From contig PS015026.1 in the NCBI GenBank assembly GCA_048213135.1, forward strand, positions 75,275-139,274: 64,000 nt of DNA, read 5' to 3'. Under the pieces are notes generated by a model. It made no database searches, was not told the DNA's origin, and saw nothing but the letters and a program-made list of their open reading frames with translations. The position numbers were made by a program, and so were the translations under genes. Shown here piece by piece: positions 17,913 through 33,140 of this stretch; positions within the stretch are counted from its first letter, which is position 1; each line of letters opens with the position of its first letter. The stretch comes from Reclinomonas americana ATCC 50394. Taxonomy: Eukaryota; Jakobida; Jakobea; Jakobida.

Positions 17913-18132
17913 CGAAGAGACGCGACGACACGACGAACAACGTACGTACGTACGTTACGTTACGAACGTAAAAGTAAAATAAAGTACGTAACTACCCTAA
18001 CCNNNNNNNNNNNNNNNNNNNNCGACGGAACGACGACACACTACGTCGCGACGCGCGCGGCGTCGTACTACTACTCGTCGTGTGTAGTAGAAGAGAGACG
18101 GACGACGACGGCGGTCGGCGTCGTGTGTGTGT

Positions 18133-18202
<70 letters not shown>

Positions 18203-18657
18203 CGAAGGAAGCGTCAGCAATGCAACATGCAGTTTCGCAGAAATAAATGAGCTTACACACCACCGGTATCGCCAAGAGTCGGCGACAGCCTGCCGCTGGC
18301 ACTGGAAGCGGCACCGGCCACTTGCGCACTCAACTGCTGAATCTTCGCCTCTTTGGCAATCCGTTTCTTCTGTGCGGCGATCCGTTTCTGCTTTTCGGCC
18401 ATCTGTTTCTGTATTTCGATCTTGGCAAGCCTGCGTAGCTCTTCTAGCGAGACTGCACACGCCACAATTAGAGGGAGAGAAAGACATGACACATTGTGTT
18501 TCTGGTGTACAACATGTCAACCAAAAAAACGCACGATTACGAAGCGCGTCGAGGTCGAAGTCAACTTCGCCGTTGTCGTCGTCATCCTCATCAGTGGTGT
18601 CACTCACACTGTCGTCGTCGCTGTTGTCGACGCTCTGAAGAATGCCGAAGTCGCCAT
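16948..18657 (-). CDS. Unknown multi-exon gene with acidic and coiled-coil segments
   Basis: Phase-consistent exons on the minus strand are about 18657-18541 (acidic, Asp-rich SVDNSDDDSVSDTTDEDDDD), 18452-18261 (Lys/Arg/Gln-rich coiled coil, EIQKQMAEKQKRIAAQKKRI), 17796-~17688, ~17633-17341, ~17279 to ~17138 and a last exon of about 90-110 bases ending at TGA 16948-16950. Later exons contain helical sequence such as ALSQLIFDSLDRLCDLRREG and RVVGGLWNAMIGALLEVGR. No family is recognised. The 5' end is missing: the first listed exon starts at a splice acceptor and a candidate upstream exon near 20250-20290 lies beyond a 959-base gap. The intron 17797-18260 contains two (CA)n arrays and a 20-N gap. 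Confidence 0.55.
17841..18202. repeat. Paired (CA)n arrays around an odd ACG-rich spacer and gap
   Basis: (CA)n at 17841-17911 and 18132-18201 on the same strand bracket a segment of ACGT/ACG-rich low-complexity sequence with a 20-N gap (18003-18022). All of it lies within one intron. Confidence 0.9.
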
Positions 18658-18707
18658 CTGCGCGGAGCAAGAGAGCGATACAGAAGGAGAAGAATGAGAA
18701 GAGCGAA

Positions 18708-20200
<1,493 letters not shown>

Positions 20201-20763
20201 ATGCAGTTGACAGACAAATCCTCACAAAATGCAGAGAAGAGAAAATGACAAACCTGCACTTCCCGCAGCCGCCGCTGCAGAGCAAGTCTCAAGTCAGCGA
20301 TCACAGACAGCCAGACAGAGACGAGGAAAAGAGAGAGAGAGAGAGACACGATGCACTCTCAACAAACCCATTCAAAAAAAGCGCTTATGTAAACGCAGGA
20401 CACGGAAGTTACCAACGGAACTCATCAGCCCATACTCGTCCCCTCTGCTGTTAGCGCTGTGCCGTGCTGCATTCTCCCGCGCGCTTGCAAGCTTCAGGAC
20501 TTGAGAACGAAAATTCAATCCGCACAAAAATTCACGCATCTTTCATTGTTTGCAACGCGCGTTCGTGCTTTGTGTGTGTGTCACAGTGCGCGAGAGAGTG
20601 CATTGTGCAGGTTTGTGTGCGCGCGCGTGTGCGTGTGTGTGCATGTTGTGTAAATTGCTGACATGGAATCTATATTGTGCGTTGGCAGCTCTTCCCCCCA
20701 CTCTCTCTCTCTTGCGCGTGTGTGTGTGTGTGTGCATTAGTGTGTCTCTGCTGAGCTGATATC

Positions 20764-23456
20764 ATGGGCAGCTGCTTGTCGGTTTGTCAAACGAGACACA
20801 TGCATGTGATGCAACTGATTTCGATGTGCAGACTGAAGTGTGCTGTGTGTTTGTAAAGAGAGAGGATACCTCGTGGCATCCGCAGCTGTTGACGTTGATT
20901 AGGTTGACGGAGGAGGGAAAGCCGAGTCATGTGGAGTTGATTGCGGTGACGGCGCAGTTGTCGTCGAGTGCGAATCGGGTGCCCACGGTGGCCTCGGTCA
21001 TTGAGGTTGGTGGAGGAGGAAGGGAGAAGAGATAAGAGGGAAGGGAGATTGGGAGGGGAATGTGTGTGCATTGAGAGAGAGNNNNNNNNNNNNNNNNNNN
21101 NTGGTGCACAGTGCATGAGGGAGTGAGCAAAGAAGGAGTGTGTGTGTGTGTGTGAGGGCCAGAGCGAGGGCAAGGGTGAACGACTAAGAGCGCTGAGATA
21201 GGAATGTACATGAAGAGCTGAAGCAAGTGTGGAGGAGACAAGATGTATGTGTTGTGTGTGCTTCCGTGTGTGTGTGGAGAGGAGAGAGTCGAGCCCCTCC
21301 TATCTTTCACGCTCACTGTCCCCATTCCCCCACAGGGCGAGCTCGCGGAGATGCACGAGCACGCCGAGGCAAGGCGAGTGGCCCTCGAGTTCCTGGCGCG
21401 CAAAATGGGCGTCATGGCCGTGGTGCACACGCTGGTGGCGGAGACGGTGGAGAAGGGCCTGCAGGCGCTGCTGCAGCCGACGCCGAATGTGCCGGCGATG
21501 CTGAGGCCAAACACATTGCTGCTGGGCTGGCCGCGACAGTGGCCGAAGCGAGTTTTGAAGGGCGCGATGGAGTGGGCCGATGTGTTTGTCGACGCGCTCT
21601 TTGATGCGCACGCGGTGGAGATGGCGGTGCTGGTGTGCAAGAACATGGACACGTATCCGACGGAGCAGGACAAGGTCATGACGGGGCGTGTGGACGTGTG
21701 GTGGTTGCCTCGTTGCGCACACCCACACAAAGTCGCCTCTCCCTCATTTCTTGGCCTCATTGTTGTGTGGCAGCTGACCATGCGGACGAGTTAGTGTTCT
21801 CGGTGATCAAGTGGCTGCACAAGCACCCGATATGGAGACGGTGTAGTGTGCGCGTGTTGGTGGGAGTGGATCCGGCGCGCATGGCGCCGGCGCGTGTCAC
21901 CGAGTTTGTCGCGCAGACGTTGAGAAGATCGGGGATTCGGGCGTCGGTGGTGCAGGTGTCGCTGCAGGTGAAGAGGGGGAAAGGGGAAGGGGAAGGGGGT
22001 AATGGGGGAGGGAAAGGGGTAGAGGGGGAAGGAAAGGAAGGAGTGGGGAGAAACTCGACGATTGAAGGGAACGGGGCGCAGTGAGGCGTTTGGAAGAAGA
22101 GTGGGGAGGAGTGAGAAGGCGGGAAAAAGTGGTAGAGTGGGCGACGTGAGACTGGAGACGAATGTGCAGTGAATTCCGTGTTGAAGTCGGGTTAGTGAGC
22201 AGTGCGAGGAGAATAGGCAGAAAGGTGCAAATGATTTTCTTGGCGTACTCGGGAAGCAGAGAGACGAAAAATGTAGTGGACGGAAGGTGCAGTGACTTCC
22301 GTGTCGTCTCAGAAAGCAGAGGTAAACGAAGGGTAAGGTCAAAAAGTTGCAGTATTTCGCTGAATAATGCGCGGAATGCAAAGAGGGGCTATGCTGCAGA
22401 GTGGCTCGGGGGGCGAGGTCAGTTATCTGCAGCAATTCGCCGTGTCGTGCTCACATTTGCGTACTCTTGTGCAGGTTGAGGAACCGCCGACACATGCCAG
22501 GTGACTTGCTCCCTCCTCTCTCTCTCTCTCTCTCTGTCTGTCTTCCCCCCCTCACTTTCCCTCTCCCTCCTCTCCCCCCGCAGCCTGGTACCCCACACAC
22601 ACATTCAAGAGCTGCCGGTGCTGAGCGGTGGCGCCTCACCGTCGCTGCGAGCCGCGTTGAATCGCCGCCAGCAGCTCAATCGCCGCGGTCTGACGGCCAC
22701 CATTCGCGACCCGATGGCCAGCTCGTCACACTCGCTCGCAGCACTCGAGGGCGGTGCTCCGGGCGCCGATGATGCACGGCGGCGTGTGCACTTTGCGGAC
22801 ACTGTGGAACTCATCTCGTATGTGCTGGATTCGGTGACTGCCGATCCGGAGAGACCTCCGCCGCATCTGAATGCGCCAGCCACGCCGCCGGTGTTGAGCA
22901 CTTTTAATCTGGATATTGGCGGGTCGTTGCTGGCGGAGGGTGGTGGTGAAGGCGGGGCGAGTGGGAGTGGAGTGGAAGGGTGCGTGAAAAGGGAGAGGGG
23001 GGAGAGAGGGAAGGAAGGGTGAGAGTGTGAGAGGGAAGGATGGGGAGCGCCATTGTTTCGCATAGCGAGCGAGTGGTTGTGTGTAGGAGGGAAGCAGGAA
23101 AGAGCGAAGAGAGAAAGGGGGAAGAGAGCAAAGGATGTATGCATACAGCGATGAAACAACAACGAATTGTGCTCATAGGAGAGAGAAAAAGAAGGAGCGA
23201 GGAGGAGGACCTAGAGTGTACGTGTGAGTGATGGAGTGACGGATGGGAAGAGAGGGAAGAGAGCAAACGAGGAATGCATGCAGCGAAGAAACAATAACAA
23301 ATTCTGCTCATGGGAGAGAGAGAGAGAGAGAAAAGGAGCGAGGAGGAGGACCTAGAGTTTGCGTGTAGGAGGGAAGCGAGAAAGAGCGGAGAGAAAAGGG
23401 GAAGAGAGCAAACTAGGAATGCATGCAACGAAAAAATGACAGCATTGTGCTCATGG

Positions 23457-23508
<52 letters not shown>

Positions 23509-23881
23509 GAGGACGACGTAGAGTGTGTGTGTGAGAGTGAGTGGAGTGAGGAGTAGGAGAAGGAAGGACGGGAGCGAGAGAAAGGAGTATGCATGACGAG
23601 GNNNNNNNNNNNNNNNNNNNNNNNNNNNNNNNNNNNNNNNNNNNNNNNNNNNNNNNNNNNNNNNNNNNNNNNNNNNNNNNNNNNNNNNNNNNNNNNNNNN
23701 NNNNNNNNNNNNNNNNNNNNNNNNNNNNNNNNNNNNNNNNNNNNNNNNNNNNNNNNNNNNNNNNNNNNNNNNNNNNNNNNNNNNNNNNNNNNNNNNNNNN
23801 NNNNNNNNNNNNNNNNNNNNNNNNNNNNNNNNNNNNNNNNNNNNNNNNNNNNNNNNNNNNNNNNNNNNNNNNNNNNNNNNN

Positions 23882-23920
<39 letters not shown>

Positions 23921-24838
23921 AGCGAGGAGGAGGACCTAGAGTGTGTGTGTGAGAGTGATGGAGTGACGGATGGAGAGAAGCGGGAAGCGAGCAAAGGAGG
24001 AATGCATGCAGCAAGGCGTTGTTTCTGTGTCTGTGAAGGAGAGTGAGAGGACAGGCAGAGAGTGAGTGAGAGAGCGCGTGCGCGAGGATGAGGGAGCGGA
24101 AGAGACAGTGCGGAATGAGAGAGAGTCAGATAAGGGGAGAGATTGCACGGTGTGGCATTCCTGTACGTATCTGCGCGTTGATGAACATGGTGACCAGAGA
24201 AAGCAACGGCGAGACGTAGCTATGTGTTCTAAAGTGGATTTGAGGGCGGTGAGATTCTCTGTTCTTGTCTTCTCTGTCTGCATAGGTTGCTGTCTCTTTC
24301 ATGCACAGCTCTCTCTCTTTCTCTCTCTGTATGTGTGTTTCTTCATGTGTGTGCGTGTAGATATCGCACTGCTGTGCCAAAGCAGATTTCGTGCGAGAGA
24401 CAAGTCTTTTGGAGATTACAGTTCAGAGACGTGTGCCTTGTCCATCTCTTACGCACCACCTCTCACCCACAGAGAGGCTGGCCGTGCACCGAGCGTGGAC
24501 CCTGCCGAAATCCGGTTCTCACCCGACGATTTCCTGCAACCGGCTCGCGATCTCAACTCTGCAGTGGTGGCCTACTCGCACGATGGTATGGGTTGCAGTT
24601 ATTCGCCTTTTACAATCTCTTTCTCACATCGCGTTTATTGCAGCCGACCTCGTGCTCCTCGGCCTGCCGGAACCCTCCGAAATGCATCCGCCTGTCTACT
24701 GTTGCGTCTGAGACAACGCACTCTCATCTCTCTTTCATCTTCTCACATGTGGCTCTCGCAGACCTCGACTACGTGGAGAAGATGACGGCCAACCTCAAGT
24801 GTGTGTGGCTCGTACGCGACGGACTGCGCAGGGAATAG
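20764..24838 (+). CDS. Cation-chloride cotransporter (SLC12/KCC-like) cytosolic C-terminal domain protein
   Basis: ATG 20764 starts MGSCLS, which fits an N-myristoylation signal, with an in-phase intron (20782-20831). The exon 20832-21005 (WHPQLLTLIRL, then a segment ending VASVIE) and 21336-21711 (RPNTLLLGWP, VLVCKNM, GRVDVWW) match the start and core of the KCC C-terminal domain. The exon 21774-21967 gives IKWLHKHPIWRRCSVRVLVG; a small exon is 22475-22500; 22584-~22979 is a less conserved insert. The last exons (from about 24475) give LNSAVVAYSHD, DLVLLGLPEP, YVEKMTANL and WLVRDG before TAG 24836-24838. In the family this domain regulates a 12-helix transporter. No membrane segments are encoded between here and the upstream minus-strand genes, so this is either a free-standing regulatory domain or the 3' part of a gene broken by misassembly. 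Confidence 0.75.
21968..22130. repeat. Purine tract at an intron start
   Basis: GGGGAAAGGGGAAGGGGGTAATGG-type plus-strand purine sequence directly after the donor of exon 21774-21967. It has the same layout as the introns starting at 21006, 22980 and 26565. Confidence 0.6.
22980..24070. repeat. Tandem degenerate ~150-bp repeat, purine rich, with (GA)n and N gap
   Basis: A unit that includes GCAAAC/GAGGAATGCATGCA, then CATAGGAGAGAG and GAGGAGGACCTAGAGT, recurs near 23130-23220, 23260-23360, 23405-23520 and 23905-24010, partly hidden by the N run 23602-23881. It fills one intron of the SLC12-like gene. No coding is seen. Confidence 0.75.
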
Positions 24839-25968
24839 TCTCGATTCCACTTTCTCTCTGTCTCTTTTTTATCCTTTCGTCTGCATTCTCCTTTCGTTTT
24901 TTTGGTTCCCTTTGATTACGTAGTTGCAACAACCAACAAAAGAAAAACGCAATTGCTTGCAGTAGAGTTGCTTTCCTTGCGTCGCAGAGGGAGAGATGGG
25001 AAGCCGTCCGTTCACTGTTGAACTTTCTTTTGTGATGCAATCTCTCTGCCTGGTCTTCGCCATTTCCCGTCTTGGTTGAGCCACGTATAATCGCAGAAAA
25101 CGGGCCTTTTGATCCCGTGACCCTTGACCAACGCCTCCGCTTCACGGATCCGGACCCGGCTTTGCTTCGTTTGCCTGGCTATGTGCCGTGTACGATTGCA
25201 GAAAACGCTATGCGTCTATAGCTATGCAAGTGCGTCAAATCTACTGTTCAACCACGCTTATGCGGTGAATATCGCAGTTCTCGACTTGTTCGGAGCTCCG
25301 AGAGCGGACACACGCTGCCTGAACACTGGTGTTGTTGTTGTGCTGATGTTTTGGATACGGTTGGACTTGGTCATCAAGACAGCTGTGCTTGCAATTGTTT
25401 GTCGGCACACGAATTGTTGAGGCAACTGTTGGCCTCCCTGCGAAGGCTGTGCAGAATCCGAATTTCCAGCATCGCGTTCGAATTCAGTTTATTGAATCGC
25501 GAAAATTGTGTGCTGCATGCCACGGATCGCCCGGACGCACACCCGAGGAGCAAGAGCGTTTCTAGAACTGCATATGGGTTGCTGCTGCGGTTTCTCTTGC
25601 AGAAACGCCAGCATCAGCCATCTCGACTTTTTCTCGCTTTTTTCCGTGATGTCTGAGTTTCTGGTGCTCACTCAAGATGGCGATCATCGTGCAGCTGTGT
25701 TGCTGTTTGGATTAGAAAAGTTGTTGTTCTTGTTGTTGTTGTACGCCGGCGTCAGCAATATTAGATTTTTCGATTTTTCTCACAGTTTCCATGATGCCTC
25801 AGTTTCTGGTACTCACGCATGATGGTCATCATGCACCTGTGTTACTGTTTGGATTACAGAAGCTGTTTGTCGCCGTTGAAAGGATATCTGGATATCGGAA
25901 ACGCAGTGGACCGACGTCTACAGCGGTGACGTCATTCACTCTTTCACTCTGCGCACGAGAAGTGAGCC
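24839..25968. other. Intergenic region with two diverged copies of a ~145-bp unit
   Basis: The region lies between the SLC12-like stop and the ankyrin-like start. A unit near 25622-25720 recurs at 25767-25865 (offset about 145). Both copies can be read as related peptides, FLVLTQDGDHRAAVLLFGL and FLVLTHDGHHAPVLLFGL. A shorter repeat, GCAGAAAACG, occurs near 25093 and 25198. No complete gene can be drawn; it may be a decayed or novel gene. Confidence 0.5.
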
Positions 25969-28333
<2,365 letters not shown>

Positions 28334-28381
28334 CCACATTTTGTTCGCTTCTTCACTCTCCCCTTCGCTCCTCCTCCTCTT

Positions 28382-31300
28382 TCACCACCAGCCATTGGCG
28401 CGTCGCACTTGCGTGAGTGCATTCTCCAGCCGCCCGCTGTTGATCCACTCGACGAGCGCGCGTGCAGAAGGCACACGCGCGGTGACGCTGACCACGTGCT
28501 CCTCGCCGCTGTGATCGGTGGCGACCGCAAAGTCGCCATTGTCGAGCAGCATGCGCAGCGTGGAGGACCACAGTCGTGCCGACATGGTCACGCGTTGCTC
28601 CACGTCTTCTCCTCGCTCGTCGTCGTCGTCATCATCGTCGTCGTCGACCGTGGGACTGGTGTCGAACTGCACCACCAGCTCGCACTCCCGCGTGAGGCGC
28701 ACTGTCGACGGCGCGTGCGGGGCCAGCTGCACACCGAGCCAGGCCACGATGGCGGCGTGCGCTGACTTGTGTGTGGCTGCCGTGCGTGGCGTCACCATGG
28801 GGAGCATGCAGTCGGCGGCCGCTGCCGTGGTGAAGCAACAGCTGTTGGCGGGGGACTCGAGGGCCGCCGGGCTGGTGCTCTGCGTCGAGAATACGGTGCT
28901 CGGGCGGCTCTCCACGAATTGGACGGGGAGGCCCACTGGGAGGGGGGCGGTGGAAGAGAAGGTGAGCAGGAGTGGAGGGTATGGCGTGGCAAAATACTAT
29001 CCTGCTTCTCTTATGTGTAATCCCACTCTCTTCTCTTCACTCCTCAAAGCCACAGGTCTTCACTCTCCGTTTCACCAGTCGCACTCTGTAACATTCTCCT
29101 CTCTCTCTCTCACTCTCCCTCTCATCTGTTTCTTTCCTCTTGCTTCATTCTGTTCCGTCGTCCGTCTCGCTGCAATAGAACAGATAGCAGCTGGCAGGCA
29201 GAAGATTCACGAAGCATAAGGACGGAACCTGCTTCACTCATGCACACTTACTCTCTTGTCTTCTTTCCCTGTTTCTCAGTCCCGCCTGCTGATGGCAACT
29301 GTTTTTCTCCCAGTCTCTCTTATTTTTCCTCGGTTTGTCTCTCTTCCCTTGCCCGTATCTATCTCGCTGCAAAGCAACGGAAAGACGTACCAGCGATGCG
29401 AGGGAGAACTTGAATGCGCAGCGAACACTGTCTTCTTCTCCCATGCACACTCATTCTCTCCTTGTATCTCAGCTCCGCCTCCTCTCTCGCCATTTGCTCG
29501 CAGCTCTCTCTCTCTCTCTNNNNNNNNNNNNNNNNNNNNNNNNNNNNNNNNNNNNNNNNNNNNNNNNNNNNNNNNNNNNNNNNNNNNNNNNNNNNNNNNN
29601 NNNNNNNNNNNNNNNNNNNNNNNNNNNNNNNNNNNNNNNNNNNNNNNNNNNNNNNNNNNNNNNNNNNNNNNNNNNNNNNNNNNNNNNNNNNNNNNNNNNN
29701 NNNNNNNNNNNNNNNNNNNNNNNNNNNNNNNNNNNNNNNNNNNNNNNNNNNNNNNNNNNNNNNNNNNNNNNNNNNNNNNNNNNNNNNNNNNNNNNNNNNN
29801 NNNNNNNNNNNNNNNNNNNNNNNNNNNNNNNNNNNNNNNNNNNNNNNNNNNNNNNNNNNNNNNNNNNNNNNNNNNNNNNNNNNNNNNNNNNNNNNNNNNN
29901 NNNNNNNNNNNNNNNNNNNNNNNNNNNNNNNNNNNNNNNNNNNNNNNNNNNNNNNNNNNNNNNNNNNNNNNNNNNNNNNNNNNNNNNNNNNNNNNNNNNN
30001 NNNNNNNNNNNNNNNNNNNNNNNNNNNNNNNNNNNNNNNNNNNNNNNNNNNNNNNNNNNNNNNNNNNNNNNNNNNNNNNNNNNNNNNNNNNNNNNCCCTC
30101 CACCCACCTTTCTTCCCCGCAGCAGCAGCAGCTGGTGGATCATTCTTTCGCCGCGCACTGCTCAACGTGCTGCTCCCCGCCGCACTGCTCCTCGCCGACA
30201 ACGCATCGCCGCCTCCCTCAATCAGCTTCATGTAATCGTCGTCGTCGAGCAGACTCGGCGTCGCACTGCCTCCACCACCACCACCAGTACCACTCGCAAT
30301 GCTCCCACGTCCACCGAGTCGGCCAACAGGTGGAGGTGCAGCGGCCAGTGATGACAAGCTGCTCGTGCGACGTCCTGTTGGTTGAGAGGGAGTGAGGGGA
30401 GGCAGGAAAAGGGGAAGGAGGAAAAGGGGAAGGAGGAAAAGGGGAAGGAGGGGAAAGTGGAGGAGGGGGAGGAGAGAGGAGAAGGAGGAGGAGGAAAAAG
30501 AGGAGGAGGAGGAGATGATGATGAAGAAGAAGAAGAAGAAGGGAAGGGAAGAAGGAGAAGAGGAAGGAGAAGAGGAAGAAGGAAAACAGGAGCAAGATCA
30601 AGAAGAGGAGGGACAAGAGGGAAAAGAAGAAGAGGAGGGGTCAAGGAGGAGAAGAAGAAGAGGAAGGAAGATGAGGAACGGGAGCAGAAGAAGAAGAAGA
30701 AGAAGAAGAAGAAGAGGGAGATGAAGGAGCAGGAAAAGGGGAACAAGAACAAAAAGAAGAAGAAGGAGGACGACGAGGAGGAGAGGAAGAAGAGGAGGGT
30801 CACGGAGACGAGGGAGGAGGAGGACAAGACGATAACAACAACAACAACAACAACAACGAGAAGAGGGAGAAGAAAGAAGAAGAGGAAGAAGAGGAAGGGG
30901 AATAGGAAGGGGAAGAAGGAGAACAGCAGCAAGAACAAGAAGAGGAGGGCAAAGAGACGAGGGAGAGAAGAAGGAAGAAGGGGATCGAGAAGAAGAAGAA
31001 GGAGGACGACGAGGAGGAGACGACGACGGAGAAGGAGAAGAAGAGGAGGGTCAAGGAGACGAGGGGGGAGGAGGACAAGACGATAACAACAACAACAACA
31101 ACAACAACTACAACGAGAAGAGGGAGAAGAAAGAAGAAAGAAGGAGGAGGTCGATGAGAAGAAGGAGCAGGGGAAGCGGAAGAAGGATAACAGGAGCAGG
31201 AGGGCTAGGAGATGAGGGAAAGAAGAAGAAGAGAAGGGAGAAGAGGATCGAGAAGAAGAAGAAGAAGAAGAAGAAGAAGAGAGAGAGAGAGAGAGAGAGG

Positions 31301-32223
31301 AGGAGAAGAAGGAGAAGAAGAAGAGGAATGATGATGAGGAAGGGGAGAGAAGGAGAAGAAGAACAGCAGCACGAACAAGAAGAGGAGGGTAAGGAGACGG
31401 GAGGAAGGAGGGGAAGAAGAGAAGGAAGCAGAGGATCGGGAAGAAGAAGGAGGAGAAGAAGAGGAGGGTCAAGGAGACGAGGGAAGGAGGATGAGAACAA
31501 CAACGACCAGAAGGAGGAGAACAAGTTCGAGGAGAAGAAGAAGAGGATCGAGAAGGAGGAGAAGGAGAAGGAGAAGAAGAAGAGGGCGGATGATGAGGAA
31601 GGGGAGCAGAAGGAGAAGAAGAATAGCAACAAGAACAAGAAGAGGACGAGGGGGAGAAGAGCAAGAGAAGGAAGAAGAAGAAGAGAAGAAGAGGGAGATG
31701 AAGGAGCAGGAAAAGGGGAACAAGAACAAGAAGAGCAGCAGCAGCAGCAGGAGGAGGAGGAGGAGGAGAGGAAGACAAGAGAAGGAAGAAGAGGATCGAG
31801 AAGAAGAGACGATGCCTGAGAGAATGCACAGAGAGAGAGAGAGAGAATGGGAGACAAAGAGAAAAAGAGGAAGACACACAATACCTGCTGACTCTGGAGG
31901 AAACGCAGAGGCGCCCTCACCGGGGAACTGTGTGCAATGAAAATATCGCAAATCAGTGACGTCGCCCTCAGTCTCTCTCACTCTCACTCACACACAAATG
32001 CACACACTCAACTCTGCTCTTTGAAAAGGGATCATCATCGCCGTCCTTGCCCGCATCACTGCCGGGCATCGCACTGACAGAGAGAGAGAGAGGAGGGAGT
32101 TGAGAGACACACACTTTCTTTCTCACACACACAGAGACAAATGAATGAATCATGCGTGCAGGACACTCACCCACTGGACGACTTGCGCCCTCCCAGACGC
32201 GGTGCGCCACTCAAGGAGGTCAT
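28382..32223 (-). CDS. Unknown protein with disordered N-terminus, multi-exon, gapped
   Basis: ATG at 32223 opens MTSLSGAPRLGGRKSSSG with a GTGAGT donor. Small exons follow near 32070-32030 (MPGSDAGKDGDDDPFSKS) and 31925-31880 (FPGEGASAFPPESA). After an intron made almost entirely of a polypurine tract comes an exon from about 30372 to the gap at 30095 (LAAAPPPVGRLGGRGSIASG, a Gly run, DDDDYMKLIEGGGDAL). The last exon, 28935-28382, looks folded: HAAIVAWLGVQLAPH, RLTRECELVVQFDT, SARLWSSTLRMLLDNGDFAV and VPSARALVEWINSGRLENAL. No family is recognised. The N run 29520-30095 hides part of it. The N-terminal exons are linked only by strand and phase, so this could be two genes. Confidence 0.45.
30383..31812. 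repeat. Polypurine-polypyrimidine tract of about 1.4 kb (GAA/GGA triplet-rich)
   Basis: On the plus strand nearly every base is A or G, built of GAAGAAGAA, GAGGAGGAG, AACAACAAC and GGAGAAGAAG units. Several imperfect long-period copies occur, for example the run near 30830-30860 and again near 31080-31110 with flanking GGACAAGACGATAACAACAA. It lies within an intron of the minus-strand gene. Open frames over it are compositional artefacts. Confidence 0.95.
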
Positions 32224-32873
32224 TGTGCACACACAGAGTGAGTGAGAGGCAACAGGGACAGTCCGCTGCATGCGAGCACTGTCCGTAACGGTCGACAAGA
32301 AACGAGAAAACATGAGACGCGCTCGGTCTGCTGCAGCTGTGCACTCAATGAGCATACGTGACTCTCTGTGACAGTGCAAGTAAGAGAGAGAGAGAGAGNN
32401 NNNNNNNNNNNNNNNNNNNNNNNNNNNNNNNNNNNNNNNNNNNNNNNNNNNNNNNNNNNNNNNNNNNNNNNNNNNNNNNNNNNNNNNNNNNNNNNNNNNN
32501 NNNNNNNNNNNNNNNNNNNNNNNNNNNNNNNNNNNNNNNNNNNNNNNNNNNNNNNNNNNNNNNNNNNNNNNNNNNNNNNNNNNNNNNNNNNNNNNNNNNN
32601 NNNNNNNNNNNNNNNNNNNNNNNNNNNNNNNNNNNNNNNNNNNNNNNNNNNNNNNNNNNNNNNNNNNNNNNNNNNNNNNNNNNNNNNNNNNNNNNNNNNN
32701 NNNNNNNNNNNNNNNNNNNNNNNNNNNNNNNNNNNNNNNNNNNNNNNNNNNNNNNNNNNNNNNNNNNNNNNNNNNNNNNNNNNNNNNNNNNNNNNNNNNN
32801 NNNNNNNNNNNNNNNNNNNNNNNNNNNNNNNNNNNNNNNNNNNNNNNNNNNNNNNNNNNNNNNNNNNNNNNNN

Positions 32874-33140
32874 GATACGAAAAAAAAACTCGGTACCAAC
32901 CTGACGATGCTGATGATGCATGTTGTCGTAGTCGTCCTCGTCGGCGTAGTGGTAGTGCCCCTCACCACGTGCCGACAAGTCGCCGCCTCCGTGCACCACT
33001 GGAGTGCTCGTGGCGCTGCCCGAGGACCAGTTCAGCGCTCCCGCCAGCGCCATGTGGAACGCAGCGTTGGGCGAGGTGGCGTAGCCGGCGGCGTGCTCCT
33101 CATCGCCCGACATCATGTTCACTTCTTCAATCACCGACAT
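32874..33140 (-). CDS. First exon of an unknown gene (rest in gap)
   Basis: ATG at 33140 opens MSVIEEVNMMSGDEEHAAGY, followed by NAAFHMALAGALNWSSGSA and a Tyr/His/Asp-rich stretch, ending at a GTTGGT donor near 32901 and then the N run 32399-32873. No family is recognised. It lies between the gapped minus-strand genes and could instead be the true 5' end of the gene at 28382-32223. Confidence 0.4.

Noticed and set aside
17995-18002. Telomere-like CCCTAACC next to a gap
   Set aside because: It is one partial unit only, inside an intron with coding exons on both sides in phase.
25080-25160. Possible tRNA-like stem around TTTTGATCCCGTGACCC
   Set aside because: No cloverleaf with A and B boxes could be drawn.
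30228-31877. 549-residue minus-strand open frame of Ser/Leu/Phe/Pro runs
   Set aside because: It lies over the polypurine tract; the composition alone keeps the frame open. It contains no folded-looking sequence and overlaps an intron.
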